Source: Heyndrickxia acidicola
Lineage (GTDB): Bacteria > Bacillota > Bacilli > Bacillales > Bacillaceae_C
NCBI RefSeq assembly: GCF_001636425.1
Contig: NZ_KV440953.1
Span: 1,128,847-1,192,846, forward strand
Reading direction: 5' to 3'
Length of the DNA: 64,000 bases
Under the pieces are notes generated by a model. It ran no database searches and was not told the origin of the DNA. It worked only from the letters and a program-made list of their open reading frames with translations. Shown here one piece after another: positions 52,767 through 61,189 of the stretch. The position numbers were made by a program, and so were the translations under genes. Each line of letters opens with the position of its first letter. Position 1 is the stretch's first letter.

Positions 52767-53768
52767 TTAATTGCTCCGTTCTCTGCATGAATCACGGACA
52801 ATAAGTTTATCGGCAAGCATAAATTGATCTTTTTCTATTTCTTCATTATTGATCAATTTTAAAAGCAGTTCCATTGCCTTTTTCCCCATTTCGAACGTTG
52901 GTTGAGCAATTGTAGTAAGGGCTGGTTCAAAAATGGAGGCAAATTTAATATCATCAAATCCCATAACGGAAAGATCATCTGGAACTCTAATACCTTTTGA
53001 TTTAGCTGCTTTAATAGCCCCCATTGCCATTTCATCATTAGCAGCAAAAACAGCAGTAGGGTGTTCATCCAACATCAAAAGTTTCTTCATTAAATTAAAA
53101 CCGCTTTCATATGAAAAATCACCTTCCTGAACCAAAAGGGAATCAACAGAGAGGCCATGATGAGCCATAGCTTGATAAAATCCTTTTAAACGGTCCCTGC
53201 CCACCACCACTTTCAGGGGTCCTGAAATATGTGCTATTTTCTTATGGTTTAAGCTAATTAAATATTCAGTTGCCTTTCTGGCACTACTGATGTTGTCAAT
53301 CGAAACAGTAGGCAGATTGGAACCCTCATAGTATTCACATGCCAGTACAACAGGGTACTGTTCAGATAATTCCCCTAACACTTTTTGGTCAGTCCTGGCG
53401 GTTAATAGTATAACACCGTCCGCTTTTCTCTGGCCTAAATTATCTAAATAACTTCTCTCACGTTCAACAATGTTTTGAGCATCACCAAGAAGCACCTGGT
53501 ATCCGTATGCAGTTGCCACAGACTCAATTCCACGGAGGACATTTGAAAAAAATGTATTCGTTATGTCAGGAATAACCACAAGAACCGTTTTGGTTTCTAA
53601 TCTCCTTAATTGTCTTGCCAGCATATTGGGTTTATAATTTAATTTGTCTATGGCTTCCAAAACTTTATCGGCTGTCTCTTTTTTCACCGTCCCTGCATTG
53701 CTTATCACCCGGGAGACGGTGGCGGTGGATACATTGGCCATTTTTGCCACATCTGCAATTCTTACCAT
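52767..53768 (-). CDS. LacI-family transcriptional repressor
   Basis: A 333-residue LacI/GalR protein. Helix-turn-helix: VRIADVAKMANVSTATVSRVIS with hinge LARQLRR, then the periplasmic-binding-like sensor domain (VLVVIPDITNTFFSNVLRGI, GVILLTARTD, HISGPLKVVVGRDRLKG, AVFAANDEMAMGAIKAAKSKGI, LTTIAQPTFEMGKKAMELLL). TGTAATCGATTACA at 53816-53829, 48 bases upstream, implies autorepression, and six more copies precede the catabolic operons. GGGGAAAG precedes ATG 53768. The inducer is presumably the transported polyol or its derivative. Confidence 0.93.
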   Translation of the reverse strand: MVRIADVAKMANVSTATVSRVISNAGTVKKETADKVLEAIDKLNYKPNMLARQLRRLETKTVLVVIPDITNTFFSNVLRGIESVATAYGYQVLLGDAQNIVERERSYLDNLGQRKADGVILLTARTDQKVLGELSEQYPVVLACEYYEGSNLPTVSIDNISSARKATEYLISLNHKKIAHISGPLKVVVGRDRLKGFYQAMAHHGLSVDSLLVQEGDFSYESGFNLMKKLLMLDEHPTAVFAANDEMAMGAIKAAKSKGIRVPDDLSVMGFDDIKFASIFEPALTTIAQPTFEMGKKAMELLLKLINNEEIEKDQFMLADKLIVRDSCRERSN

Positions 53769-53815
53769 TTATACTTTCCCCTTCAGTAAACCTAGATAAG
53801 AATATTGTAATCGAT

Positions 53816-53829
53816 TACACAAAGGAATT
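53816..53829 (-). promoter_or_regulatory. LacI-type operator, autoregulatory
   Basis: TGTAATCGATTACA, a perfect 14-bp palindrome, lies 48 bases before the lacI-type gene. Confidence 0.85.
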
Positions 53830-54951
53830 CAATTGTTCTTCATTATTTTATTTAACAATCTATTAATCCTTGCCAATAACAAATCAGTTGTATAATAGTA
53901 AGATAAATAAAAAAATCTGTATACTAGTTTAAAATAAAAGACTTGGTACACAAACAAACTTACTTATTTACTTACTTACTTACTTATGTATAAACTATTC
54001 GAGTGATTTTGTCTTTTAAGTCATTCCTGTCCATATACAATGTTCCCTTATATAGTGTTGTGCTTCCAGCATGGGTTTAAAAATCGTCCGGATGATCCCC
54101 AAAGCGTCTATTTATGTTCAGTGCATGTCATTAACAAATAATTGAAAATCAAAGATATTATAGTTCTCTTCCATCATACTAGGCTTACCTTTGAAAGGGT
54201 AACGGCTGAGATCCCCAGATATTTTGCTGATAAGGGAGCACATGGTTTCAACAGGGTTATAATTTATACGGTTTTTGAGTTGGATCAAATTGCAGTGGAG
54301 ACAAAGGGCAAATGTACAGTTTGAAATAAAAATACGCCCCCTTCCAACAGGTCTTAATAGATAGGAGTTAATAATGGCTAAAAGTAACAAAGTAATAAAA
54401 TATTTCCAAAAAAGAATACTTTTTTAACATTGCATGTCTTCCTCTCCTGTTCCAGCACATAATTTATGTTGAATTTCATCATTTTCCTCTATAAATTCCT
54501 GTGCACTTCTAAACTTGTTAATCCATTTTACAATATCATCCTGAGAGGGTTTATTAGCTCGTCTCTTTGACTCAAAAAAGACTGCTTCATAACGTTGTTC
54601 ACAAGGATCCCAAAACGAAGCAACAGAATCCATAGACATTGTATCGTTATCTATAACATCATCTTCATCAGAAGTTTCTTCACCTATCCTTTTAAAGTCT
54701 TGTTTTTTCAAAGCTATATAAACCCAAATCATTTAAAAGATGGGCAATCTTTCCTCCACCTGTTCTCTAAGCTAATTTGTGTAGTTCCTTTAAAGCCGTT
54801 TCCTAGTCCTGTCTAAAGCATAAAATTTGATTTTAGGTATAAAGGAAATTAATATAGAGATATCGCAAATTATCAATATCCTTTTGTTCGATTAGTTATA
54901 TGCATTCCAAGCAAAATTGATTTTTATAAGATCAGAAAGGGGCGGGCAGCG
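53830..54951. other. Intergenic region with a tetranucleotide repeat and uncertain frames
   Basis: At 53959-53987 the text is built from ACTT/TTAC repeats (about seven units with one interruption), a candidate for slippage. The minus strand has a 90-codon frame at 54118-54390 and a 102-codon frame at 54424-54732 (FWDPCEQRYEAVFFESKRRA...). Neither has a good ribosome site or a recognised family. The second is acidic and protein-like and might be a real or recently lost gene. Confidence 0.35.
54424..54732 (-). CDS. Hypothetical protein (uncertain)
   Basis: A possible 102-residue acidic protein with an Asp/Glu/Ser-rich N-terminal third, then SFWDPCEQRYEAVFFESKRR, DDIVKWINKFRSAQEFIEEN and four Cys in all. 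The composition is protein-like, but no clear ribosome site precedes ATG 54732 and I do not recognise it. It may be a remnant. Confidence 0.25.
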   Translation of the reverse strand: MIWVYIALKKQDFKRIGEETSDEDDVIDNDTMSMDSVASFWDPCEQRYEAVFFESKRRANKPSQDDIVKWINKFRSAQEFIEENDEIQHKLCAGTGEEDMQC

Positions 54952-55293
54952 TTGAATCGGGAATCAAATATGATAAACGACGAACAGGCAGTTGAAATTT
55001 TCAAGGCTCTATCAAATCAAATAAGAGTAAATATTCTGCAAATGTTAAAAGAACCTGATAATAATTTTTCCCCGCAGGCCCATGTCATCAAAGAAAAAGG
55101 CTTTGATGGCGGGGTTTGTGTTAGTGATATTCGCAGCAAAGTAGGACTATCACAGTCCACTACCTCCCAGTATTTGTCTCTATTATTGCAAAGCGGGCTG
55201 GTGGAAATGAAACGAATCGGACAATGGACTTATTATCGACGCAATGAGGAAACCATTAAACAGTTTGAAAAATATATAGGCTTAAAAATATAA
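54952..55293 (+). CDS. ArsR-family transcriptional regulator
   Basis: A 113-residue winged-helix protein of the ArsR type: AVEIFKALSNQIRVNILQML, VCVSDIRSKVGLSQSTTSQYLSLLLQSGLV and the wing RIGQWTYYRRNEE. A single Cys in GGVCVSDI precedes the recognition helices. There is no CxC metal motif in helix 3, so it may sense a redox or organic signal. It starts with TTG 54952 behind AAAGGGG; a later ATG at 54970 is also possible. The luciferase-like genes follow in the same direction after 20 bases, so it heads their operon. Operator not identified. Confidence 0.88.
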   Translation: MNRESNMINDEQAVEIFKALSNQIRVNILQMLKEPDNNFSPQAHVIKEKGFDGGVCVSDIRSKVGLSQSTTSQYLSLLLQSGLVEMKRIGQWTYYRRNEETIKQFEKYIGLKI

Positions 55294-55313
55294 CCTTTTA
55301 AGGAGGCCCAAGA

Positions 55314-56279
55314 GTGAGTTTTCAAAATCATCGTGCCTATAACAGCATGTACCAGAAAGACAAAATGACACTTGGTTTTGTCCTCCCGACTGCCAGGATG
55401 TCTAAAAATCCGATTATGGAGAATCAGCTGGAGCTTGCCCGTAAAATTGAGGAACATGGCTTTGCTTCATTATGGCTCCGTGATGTTACGATGCAGAATT
55501 TGAATATTGATGATAACGGCCAAAAATACGATTTATGGATTTATTTGACGTATCTTGCTGCCTATACGAAGCACATTGCGTTAGTGACAGGAAGTGTAGT
55601 TCTCCCTTTGCGCCACCCCGTCAGGGTAGCCAAGGAAGCTGCATCAATCGATCAATTGTTTCCAGGTCGATTGATTATGGGAGTGGCATCAGGGGACAGG
55701 GAAAAAGACTTTACAGCTTTAGGGATATCTAAGCAAGAAAGCGGTCGGTTATTTAAAGAAAATTTCGAAATTCTCGACCGGCTATTAAAAGAGGATCAGC
55801 CGACAATCCACAGCCACGCCGGGCTGATCGATGGTACAGATATGAGGTTAATCCCAAAGCCTGTATCTTCGATTCCGACCATGGTGACTGGATTTAGCAA
55901 TCAGTCTATCAATTGGATAGCCAGGAATGGGGATGGGTGGCTTCAATACCCAAGAAGCATTATTCAACAGACGCAGCTTATCCAGGATTATCGTGCTTTA
56001 ACTGAAGTTCATGCTCCAGGAGATTTTAAACCCTTCTCTCAGAGCTTGTTCATCGATTTATCGGAAAATCCCGATGAAATACCTGTCCCCATACCCTTAG
56101 GCTATTCCGTGGGAAGAAACCGTTTAGTTGATCTACTTCATCAATTTCAAGCGATTGGTGTCAACCATTTGGCGTTTGTTCTGTATTTTTCCAAGCGCCC
56201 TCCAGAGGAAGTAATCCAGGAGCTTGGAGAATTTGTTTTACCCTACTTTCCAACCCATAAAGGTACAGGCCAGCTTTAA
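55314..56279 (+). CDS. Luciferase-like (LLM) oxidoreductase, TIGR03571-type
   Basis: A 321-residue flavin/F420-type TIM barrel of the bacterial luciferase superfamily. MTLGFVLPTARMSKNPI, KIEEHGFASLWLRDV, IALVTGSVVLPLRHPVRVAKEAASIDQLFPGRLIMGVASGDR (the canonical flavin-binding segment) and VTGFSNQSINWIARNGDGWLQYP are visible. TIGR03571-type proteins are often found in Bacillus near such genes; the substrate is unknown. GTG or ATG-like start at 55314 behind AAGGAGG. It is directly downstream of the ArsR gene, an operon member. Distinct from the other two LLM genes by its 30-residue N-terminal extension and C-terminus. Confidence 0.87.
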   Translation: MSFQNHRAYNSMYQKDKMTLGFVLPTARMSKNPIMENQLELARKIEEHGFASLWLRDVTMQNLNIDDNGQKYDLWIYLTYLAAYTKHIALVTGSVVLPLRHPVRVAKEAASIDQLFPGRLIMGVASGDREKDFTALGISKQESGRLFKENFEILDRLLKEDQPTIHSHAGLIDGTDMRLIPKPVSSIPTMVTGFSNQSINWIARNGDGWLQYPRSIIQQTQLIQDYRALTEVHAPGDFKPFSQSLFIDLSENPDEIPVPIPLGYSVGRNRLVDLLHQFQAIGVNHLAFVLYFSKRPPEEVIQELGEFVLPYFPTHKGTGQL

Positions 56280-56302
56280 ATTGTATAAAAGGAGGAAGAA
56301 TT

Positions 56303-57310
56303 ATGACAAAGAAAATAGCTCTTTCAGTACTAGATCCCTCCCCAATTGTCGAGGGAGGATCAGCCGAACTTTCCCTTCAAAACACGCTTGATCTAGCAAA
56401 GAAAACAGAACAGTGGGGATATAAACGGTTTTGGCTTGCTGAACATCATAATTGGGCAGGAATGGCGAGTTCAGCATCCCCGATCGTAATTGGACGAGTA
56501 GCCTCTATCACGGAAAAAATGCGTATTGGATCAGGCGCAATGCTGCTTTCCCATTATTCTCCTCTTTCCGTGGCTGAGCAATTTGGAACATTAGAAACCT
56601 TCTTCCCTGGCCGGATCGACCTTGGATTGGGGCGGGCACCTGGCACCGACCAATATACAGCAAATGTATTGCGGCAGCGGGTGGCTGGTGAACCTGAATT
56701 TGATGACCGGCTTCAAGAGCTTATCGCATATCTTTATGGTACAGGAACAGCCACTAAGAATGGTTCATTTAGCTTTCACGCCATTCCCGGCGAAAAAACA
56801 AATGTGCCCATTTGGCTGTTAGGTTCAGGATCTTATAGTGCACAATTGGCTGGAATACTTGGGTTACCATTCTCTTTCGCGGGACATTTTGCTCCAGGTA
56901 ACATGCTGGAGGCCATAAAACGGTACCGGGAATATTTTCGTCCGTCTCAATTTTTGGAGGAGCCTTATGTACTGTTAGCCGTTCAAGTGGTGGCTGCGGA
57001 TAAGAAACAGGAGGCACAAAGGCTTGCCACTTCGATGTATCAAAAATTTCTTTTATTAACCCGCGGACAGCCTTCGCCCATTTTGCCTCCTGTTGATAAT
57101 ATGGACGAGCTTTGGAACGATAATGAACGCAGGGCGGTTGAAGAACAGCTTTTCACTTCTATCATCGGGGACCCTGCAGGTGTGAAGCAGCAGCTCCATG
57201 AGTTAATAGAAAGGACTGACGCTAATGAAATTATGGCTCATACAGAGATTTTTGATCATAAGGCACGGCTGCGCTCTTATGAAATTTTGGCTCAGGCTGC
57301 AGTAAATTAA
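56303..57310 (+). CDS. LLM-class flavin-dependent oxidoreductase (MsnO8-like) 1
   Basis: A 335-residue luciferase-family enzyme: [93 protein letters not shown] and PIWLLGSGSYSAQLAGILGLPFSFAGHFAPG. The [13 protein letters not shown] and LLGS motifs define the MsnO8-like group, which use reduced flavin to oxygenate small organic compounds. AGGAGGAAG precedes ATG 56303, 23 bases after the previous stop. It is paralogous to the next gene, and both overlap in motif order with the micro-remnant at 43.2 kb. Confidence 0.9.
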   Translation: MTKKIALSVLDPSPIVEGGSAELSLQNTLDLAKKTEQWGYKRFWLAEHHNWAGMASSASPIVIGRVASITEKMRIGSGAMLLSHYSPLSVAEQFGTLETFFPGRIDLGLGRAPGTDQYTANVLRQRVAGEPEFDDRLQELIAYLYGTGTATKNGSFSFHAIPGEKTNVPIWLLGSGSYSAQLAGILGLPFSFAGHFAPGNMLEAIKRYREYFRPSQFLEEPYVLLAVQVVAADKKQEAQRLATSMYQKFLLLTRGQPSPILPPVDNMDELWNDNERRAVEEQLFTSIIGDPAGVKQQLHELIERTDANEIMAHTEIFDHKARLRSYEILAQAAVN

Positions 57311-57472
57311 ACAGTGTCTAGTCTAATTCTAATAAAAGATGTGTTTTCTGCAGATATTAAATCAGTTAAATTAATGTGATTTAGATTGAAGCAGTAAAAG
57401 AAGACAAAGAAAACAACCTGTAAATTCTTTTATAGGTTTGAAACGAAATTTTTAAAGAAAGAAGATGAGCAT

Positions 57473-58498
57473 ATGCCTGAAAATGATACAAAACAAATTA
57501 CAAATATTCCATTCTCGGTCCTGGATCTCTCTCCAATTGCAGATGGAAGTACGCCGGCTGATTCTTTTCGCAATACATTGGAGCTGGCCCGGCTCGTTGA
57601 AAAGCTGGGGTATAACCGATATTGGCTCGCTGAGCATCATAATATGCCATTTATCGCCAGCTCTGCAACATCGGTAGTCATTTCCCATGTTGCAGCAGGT
57701 ACATCAAAAATCCGGGTAGGTTCAGGCGGCATTATGCTGCCGAATCATGCACCTCTTGTTATTGCTGAGCAATTTGGCACTCTGGAATCATTATATCCAG
57801 GACGTATTGATCTTGGCTTGGGCCGTGCACCAGGCACTGATCAGCTTACCGCACGTGCATTAAGACGTGACTTGAGAAGTTCAGGAGAAGATTTCCCTGA
57901 GCAGCTGGCTGAGCTCCGGAATTACTTTGACCCTTCCCTGGCACAAGGATATAGTCATGTTAAAGCAATTCCGGGTGAGGGATTAAACATACCTATTTGG
58001 CTGTTAGGTTCAAGCGGATACAGTGCCCAGCTGGCAGGAGAGCTTGGACTGCCGTTTGCATTTGCGAGCCATTTCTCGCCGCATAGCACACTGCCGGCTA
58101 TTCAGCTGTACCGCCGTTCGTTTAAGTCTTCTAAAGTACTTGACAAGCCGCATGCAATGGTAGGACTAAACATCATTGCGGCCGACACAGATCAAGAAGC
58201 TGAGCGGCTCGCAACAACATTGCAGCAGCAGTTCTTGAATTTGATGCGCGGGAAGGAAGTCCCATTGCAGCCGCCAGTGGATAATATTCATGATATAGCG
58301 AGCGACTATGAAATAGCTGCCCTTGAAAATCAATTAGGAACTTCGATTGTCGGCAGTCCTCAAACCGTAAAAGAAAAGCTGGAAAAATTTCTGGATGATA
58401 GCCAAGCCGATGAAATCATGGCAATCGCCCAGGTTTACGATCATAAGGCCCGCCTCCATTCCTATGAAATATTGGCAGAAATTACTCAGCTAAAATAG
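57473..58498 (+). CDS. LLM-class flavin-dependent oxidoreductase (MsnO8-like) 2
   Basis: A 341-residue paralogue of the preceding gene: [84 protein letters not shown] and [27 protein letters not shown]. The same reaction class is expected, with different residues around the pocket. It is separated by 162 bases from its paralogue with a recognisable ribosome site (GAAAGAAG) before ATG 57473; the gap has no promoter I can name. Tandem duplication with divergence is the likely origin. Confidence 0.9.
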   Translation: MPENDTKQITNIPFSVLDLSPIADGSTPADSFRNTLELARLVEKLGYNRYWLAEHHNMPFIASSATSVVISHVAAGTSKIRVGSGGIMLPNHAPLVIAEQFGTLESLYPGRIDLGLGRAPGTDQLTARALRRDLRSSGEDFPEQLAELRNYFDPSLAQGYSHVKAIPGEGLNIPIWLLGSSGYSAQLAGELGLPFAFASHFSPHSTLPAIQLYRRSFKSSKVLDKPHAMVGLNIIAADTDQEAERLATTLQQQFLNLMRGKEVPLQPPVDNIHDIASDYEIAALENQLGTSIVGSPQTVKEKLEKFLDDSQADEIMAIAQVYDHKARLHSYEILAEITQLK

Positions 58499-58667
58499 GT
58501 CAAAAATGGACGATCCTTATGGCAGGCTTTTAATGTATCTCTATAAATTTTTTTGAATAGAATATAAAAAAGTGCCCTTTCAAAGAAATTTTTGTAGTCT
58601 ATGTTATCCGTTTGCTAAATAGCAAAACCCTTTAACAAACTTGATGTAAACAAAAGGAGAAAAAAAG

Positions 58668-59789
58668 ATGAATCCAAAATATGAAGCTGCTTTTAAACCA
58701 TTTACCTTCCGTTCTGGAGTTGAAATAAAGAACCGTATTACCATGGCACCCATGACCAATACGGCGGCACATGAAAACGGTGAAGTATCAGACGAAGAAG
58801 TTGCGTATTATCAAGAACGTGCCGGTGGTGTAGGAACGGTAATCACCGCATGCACATACGTCACCAGGAATGGAAAAGGATTCCCAGGTGAATTTGGTGC
58901 AGATTCCGATTCCCTAATCCCTAGTTTAAGACGTGTGGCGACAGCTATACAGGAAAAAGGTTCAAAGGCAATTTTACAAATTTTTCACGGTGGCAGAATG
59001 TGCCCGCCTGAAGAATTGCTCGATCGTCAACCAATTGCTCCGAGTGCGGTAGCAGCGGAACGGGACGATGCCGTGGTACCTCGGGAAATGACAGCAGACG
59101 AAATCGATGAAATGATTAAAGCATTTGGGGAAGCAACCAGAAGAGCAATCGAAGCTGGGTATGATGGAGTTGAAATCCATGGTGCCAATACGTATTTGAT
59201 TCAGCAATTCTTTTCTTCACACTCAAATCGCAGAACTGACAAGTGGGGTGGAACGCTGGAAAAACGTATGTCCTTCCCGCTTGCTGTAGTTGACGCTGTT
59301 AAAAAAGCAGTTTCAGACCATGCAACAAAACCTTTTCTCATCGGCTATCGGTTATCGCCTGAAGAAAGAGAGAATCCTGGCATCAACATGGAAGACACGT
59401 TGCAATTAGTGGACAAGTTAGCGGACCAGGACCTGGATTATCTCCATATTTCTGTCGGCGGCTTTTGGAACGGATCAATCCGTGATGATAACGATCAGAC
59501 ATCCCGAGTTGTTATGATTCATGAACGTGTCGGCGATCGTGTTCCTGTGATGGGTGTTGGGATGCTGCAGACACCCGATGAAGTGATGAAAGCATTTGAA
59601 ACAGGTGTACCTTTAATCGCTTTAGGGAGGGAATTGATAATGGAACCTCAGTGGGTACAAAAAGTACAAGCCGGTGAAGAAGACAAAATCCGAACAACAT
59701 TATCTAAAAAAGATCAAAAAGAACTAGCTATTTCTGATAAAATGTGGGAGTACTATACTGGCATCCCTGGCTGGCTTCCTATTGTATAA
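58668..59789 (+). CDS. NADH-dependent flavin oxidoreductase, old-yellow-enzyme family 2
   Basis: A 373-residue FMN TIM barrel: IKNRITMAPMTNTAAHENGEVSDEEVAYYQERAGGVGTVI, LQIFHGGRM, EIHGANTYLIQQFFSSHSNRRTDKWGG, IGYRLSPEERENPG, and GVGMLQTPDEV with IALGRELIMEPQW. The His/Asn pair of HGAN is preserved. It resembles the NADH-flavin oxidoreductases of Firmicutes (YqiG-like). Upstream is the pair of LLM enzymes, which need reduced flavin; the OYE may supply it or reduce unsaturated substrates. AAGGAG precedes ATG 58668. Confidence 0.9.
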   Translation: MNPKYEAAFKPFTFRSGVEIKNRITMAPMTNTAAHENGEVSDEEVAYYQERAGGVGTVITACTYVTRNGKGFPGEFGADSDSLIPSLRRVATAIQEKGSKAILQIFHGGRMCPPEELLDRQPIAPSAVAAERDDAVVPREMTADEIDEMIKAFGEATRRAIEAGYDGVEIHGANTYLIQQFFSSHSNRRTDKWGGTLEKRMSFPLAVVDAVKKAVSDHATKPFLIGYRLSPEERENPGINMEDTLQLVDKLADQDLDYLHISVGGFWNGSIRDDNDQTSRVVMIHERVGDRVPVMGVGMLQTPDEVMKAFETGVPLIALGRELIMEPQWVQKVQAGEEDKIRTTLSKKDQKELAISDKMWEYYTGIPGWLPIV

Positions 59790-59919
59790 GGAGTTCATTT
59801 ATCTCATTCCATCTCTGCTTCCTTGAATTGTTCAACAAAAAATAGGAATCTTGATGATAATTGTCCTTGCTCAGCAAGTATAAGAATATACCATATACTA
59901 AACTAGACGGAACATTTTA

Positions 59920-59952
59920 AAGGGAAACCATCTTAGTGGTTTCCCTCCTTTA
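59920..59952 (+). terminator. Terminator of the flavin-oxidoreductase cluster
   Basis: GGGAAACCA / TGGTTTCCC (6-base loop) is followed by TCCTTTATT. It lies 130 bases after the OYE stop. Confidence 0.75.
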
Positions 59953-60056
59953 TTGAGTAGTAGAGCAGAAAATCAGCCATATCATTTGTTTATGACTAGA
60001 AGATATTGTTAATATATAATCAACAATAGACGCCCATAGAAAGGATTGGATCTAAA

Positions 60057-60857
60057 GTGAACCTGGGATTAAAAGATAAAACGGCACTCGTGACAGGCGG
60101 CAGTAAAGGTATTGGAAAAGCAATTGCCGTCGCGTTTGCCAAGGAAGGCACCAATGTTGTAATTTGTGGCCGTGGTGAAGAAGCATTAAAAGAAACAGCA
60201 GCGGAAATTGAAAAGCTGGGAGGCAATGTGCTTGCTGTTCAGGCGGATTTAACGAAACAATCTGATGTAGAACATCTGGTCTCCTCTGCAATCGACCGCT
60301 TCAAATCAATCGATATACTCGTAAATAATGCAGGAATAGCCAGTGGATTTGATGATTTTGAAACATTGGATATAGAGGCGTGGCAGCATATATTTGATGT
60401 GAATGTATTTGGGACTGTCCGCGTAACCAAAGCAGTTATCCCTTTTATGAAAAAAGCCGGATTTGGACGCATCATTAATATTTCATCGGAATCAGGGCTT
60501 CAGCCTGATTCGTTTATGCCTCATTATAATGCTTCAAAAGCTGCAATTATCAATTTTTCAAAGAGCTTATCAAAGGCGTATGCCGCACAGGGAATTCTGG
60601 TGAATACTGTGTCACCAGCATTTATCATGACACCAATGCTGGAAAATCTATTAAAAGATAATGCGAAGCAGCTGAATATAACCTATGAAGAAGCGACTCA
60701 ACAATTTTTAAGGGAAAACCGTCCACATGTCGAAGTAAAACGGCCTGGAACAGTTGATGAAGCAGCGTCTGCTGTTGTTTATCTTGCTTCTGAACAGGCT
60801 TCCTTTATTAATGGTGTAAACCTTCGGGTAGATGGCGGTTCGGTTGCGAGTATATAA
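60057..60857 (+). CDS. SDR-family oxidoreductase
   Basis: A 266-residue classical short-chain dehydrogenase. VTGGSKGIGKAIA at 12-24 binds NAD(P), NNAG is at 90-93, and the catalytic S near 142-144, Y157 and K161 (HYNASKAA) are intact; the C-terminal end reads VDGGSVASI. Length and an insertion between VSPAFIMTP and the C-terminus (TYEEATQQFLRENRPH) place it among glucose-dehydrogenase or tropinone-reductase-like SDRs. GTG 60057 follows GAAAGGATTGG by 6-9 bases. It is not in the same transcript as the OYE because a terminator lies between. Confidence 0.92.
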   Translation: MNLGLKDKTALVTGGSKGIGKAIAVAFAKEGTNVVICGRGEEALKETAAEIEKLGGNVLAVQADLTKQSDVEHLVSSAIDRFKSIDILVNNAGIASGFDDFETLDIEAWQHIFDVNVFGTVRVTKAVIPFMKKAGFGRIINISSESGLQPDSFMPHYNASKAAIINFSKSLSKAYAAQGILVNTVSPAFIMTPMLENLLKDNAKQLNITYEEATQQFLRENRPHVEVKRPGTVDEAASAVVYLASEQASFINGVNLRVDGGSVASI

Positions 60858-60879
60858 ATTAAGCTAATTCTTACTTAAA

Positions 60880-60917
60880 CAAAAAAGGCTATCTTTTATC
60901 GATAGCCTTTTTTGTTT
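60880..60917. terminator. Bidirectional terminator
   Basis: AAAAAAGGCTATC / GATAGCCTTTTTT with a 7-base loop. It separates the SDR gene and the GGDEF remnant. Confidence 0.9.
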
Positions 60918-61100
60918 AGATTACACTTACCTGATTCCGCCCGTTTTCTTTAGATATGTATAAAGCTTTATCTGCCTGAGATAGTAAAGATTGCTTCGTG
61001 TTACCCTTTTTATATTCTGTAACACCAAAACTGCATTTGATTTGTTTGACATGCGGGAAGTTAAAGTTTGCTTTAATAGTTCTGATTTTTTCTTTATCTC
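60916..61100 (-). pseudogene. GGDEF-domain C-terminal fragment
   Basis: The minus strand reads DKEKIRTIKANFNFPHVKQI, KCSFGVTEYKKGNTKQSLLS, QADKALYISKENGRNQV and SVI, stop. This is the end of a diguanylate cyclase domain (SFGV..., QADKALY...KENGRN). The GGDEF signature itself and everything upstream are missing at the junction with the alcohol dehydrogenase segment near 61.1 kb. Confidence 0.8.
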
Positions 61101-61125
61101 AGATGAAATATTAAAAAGATCCAAG

Positions 61126-61171
61126 GAAAAATAGAAGTTACCTATGTTTATGAGTAACTTCTATTTTTTAT
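61126..61171. terminator. Terminator of the iron alcohol dehydrogenase gene
   Basis: AATAGAAGTTAC pairs with GTAACTTCTATT; T6 follows on the plus strand and A5/T5 on the minus strand. The same hairpin is found after the broken copy at 11.57-11.61 kb. Confidence 0.8.
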
Positions 61172-61189
61172 CGTTATACATAAAAACTC

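Noticed and set aside
53959-53987. CRISPR-like or phase-variable array
   Set aside because: It is a simple ACTT/TTAC microsatellite of about seven units without spacers, and no gene start depends on it.
54142-54324. Overlapping frames on both strands near 54.1-54.4 kb
   Set aside because: Neither has a ribosome site or family; they may be parts of a remnant but are not supported as genes.
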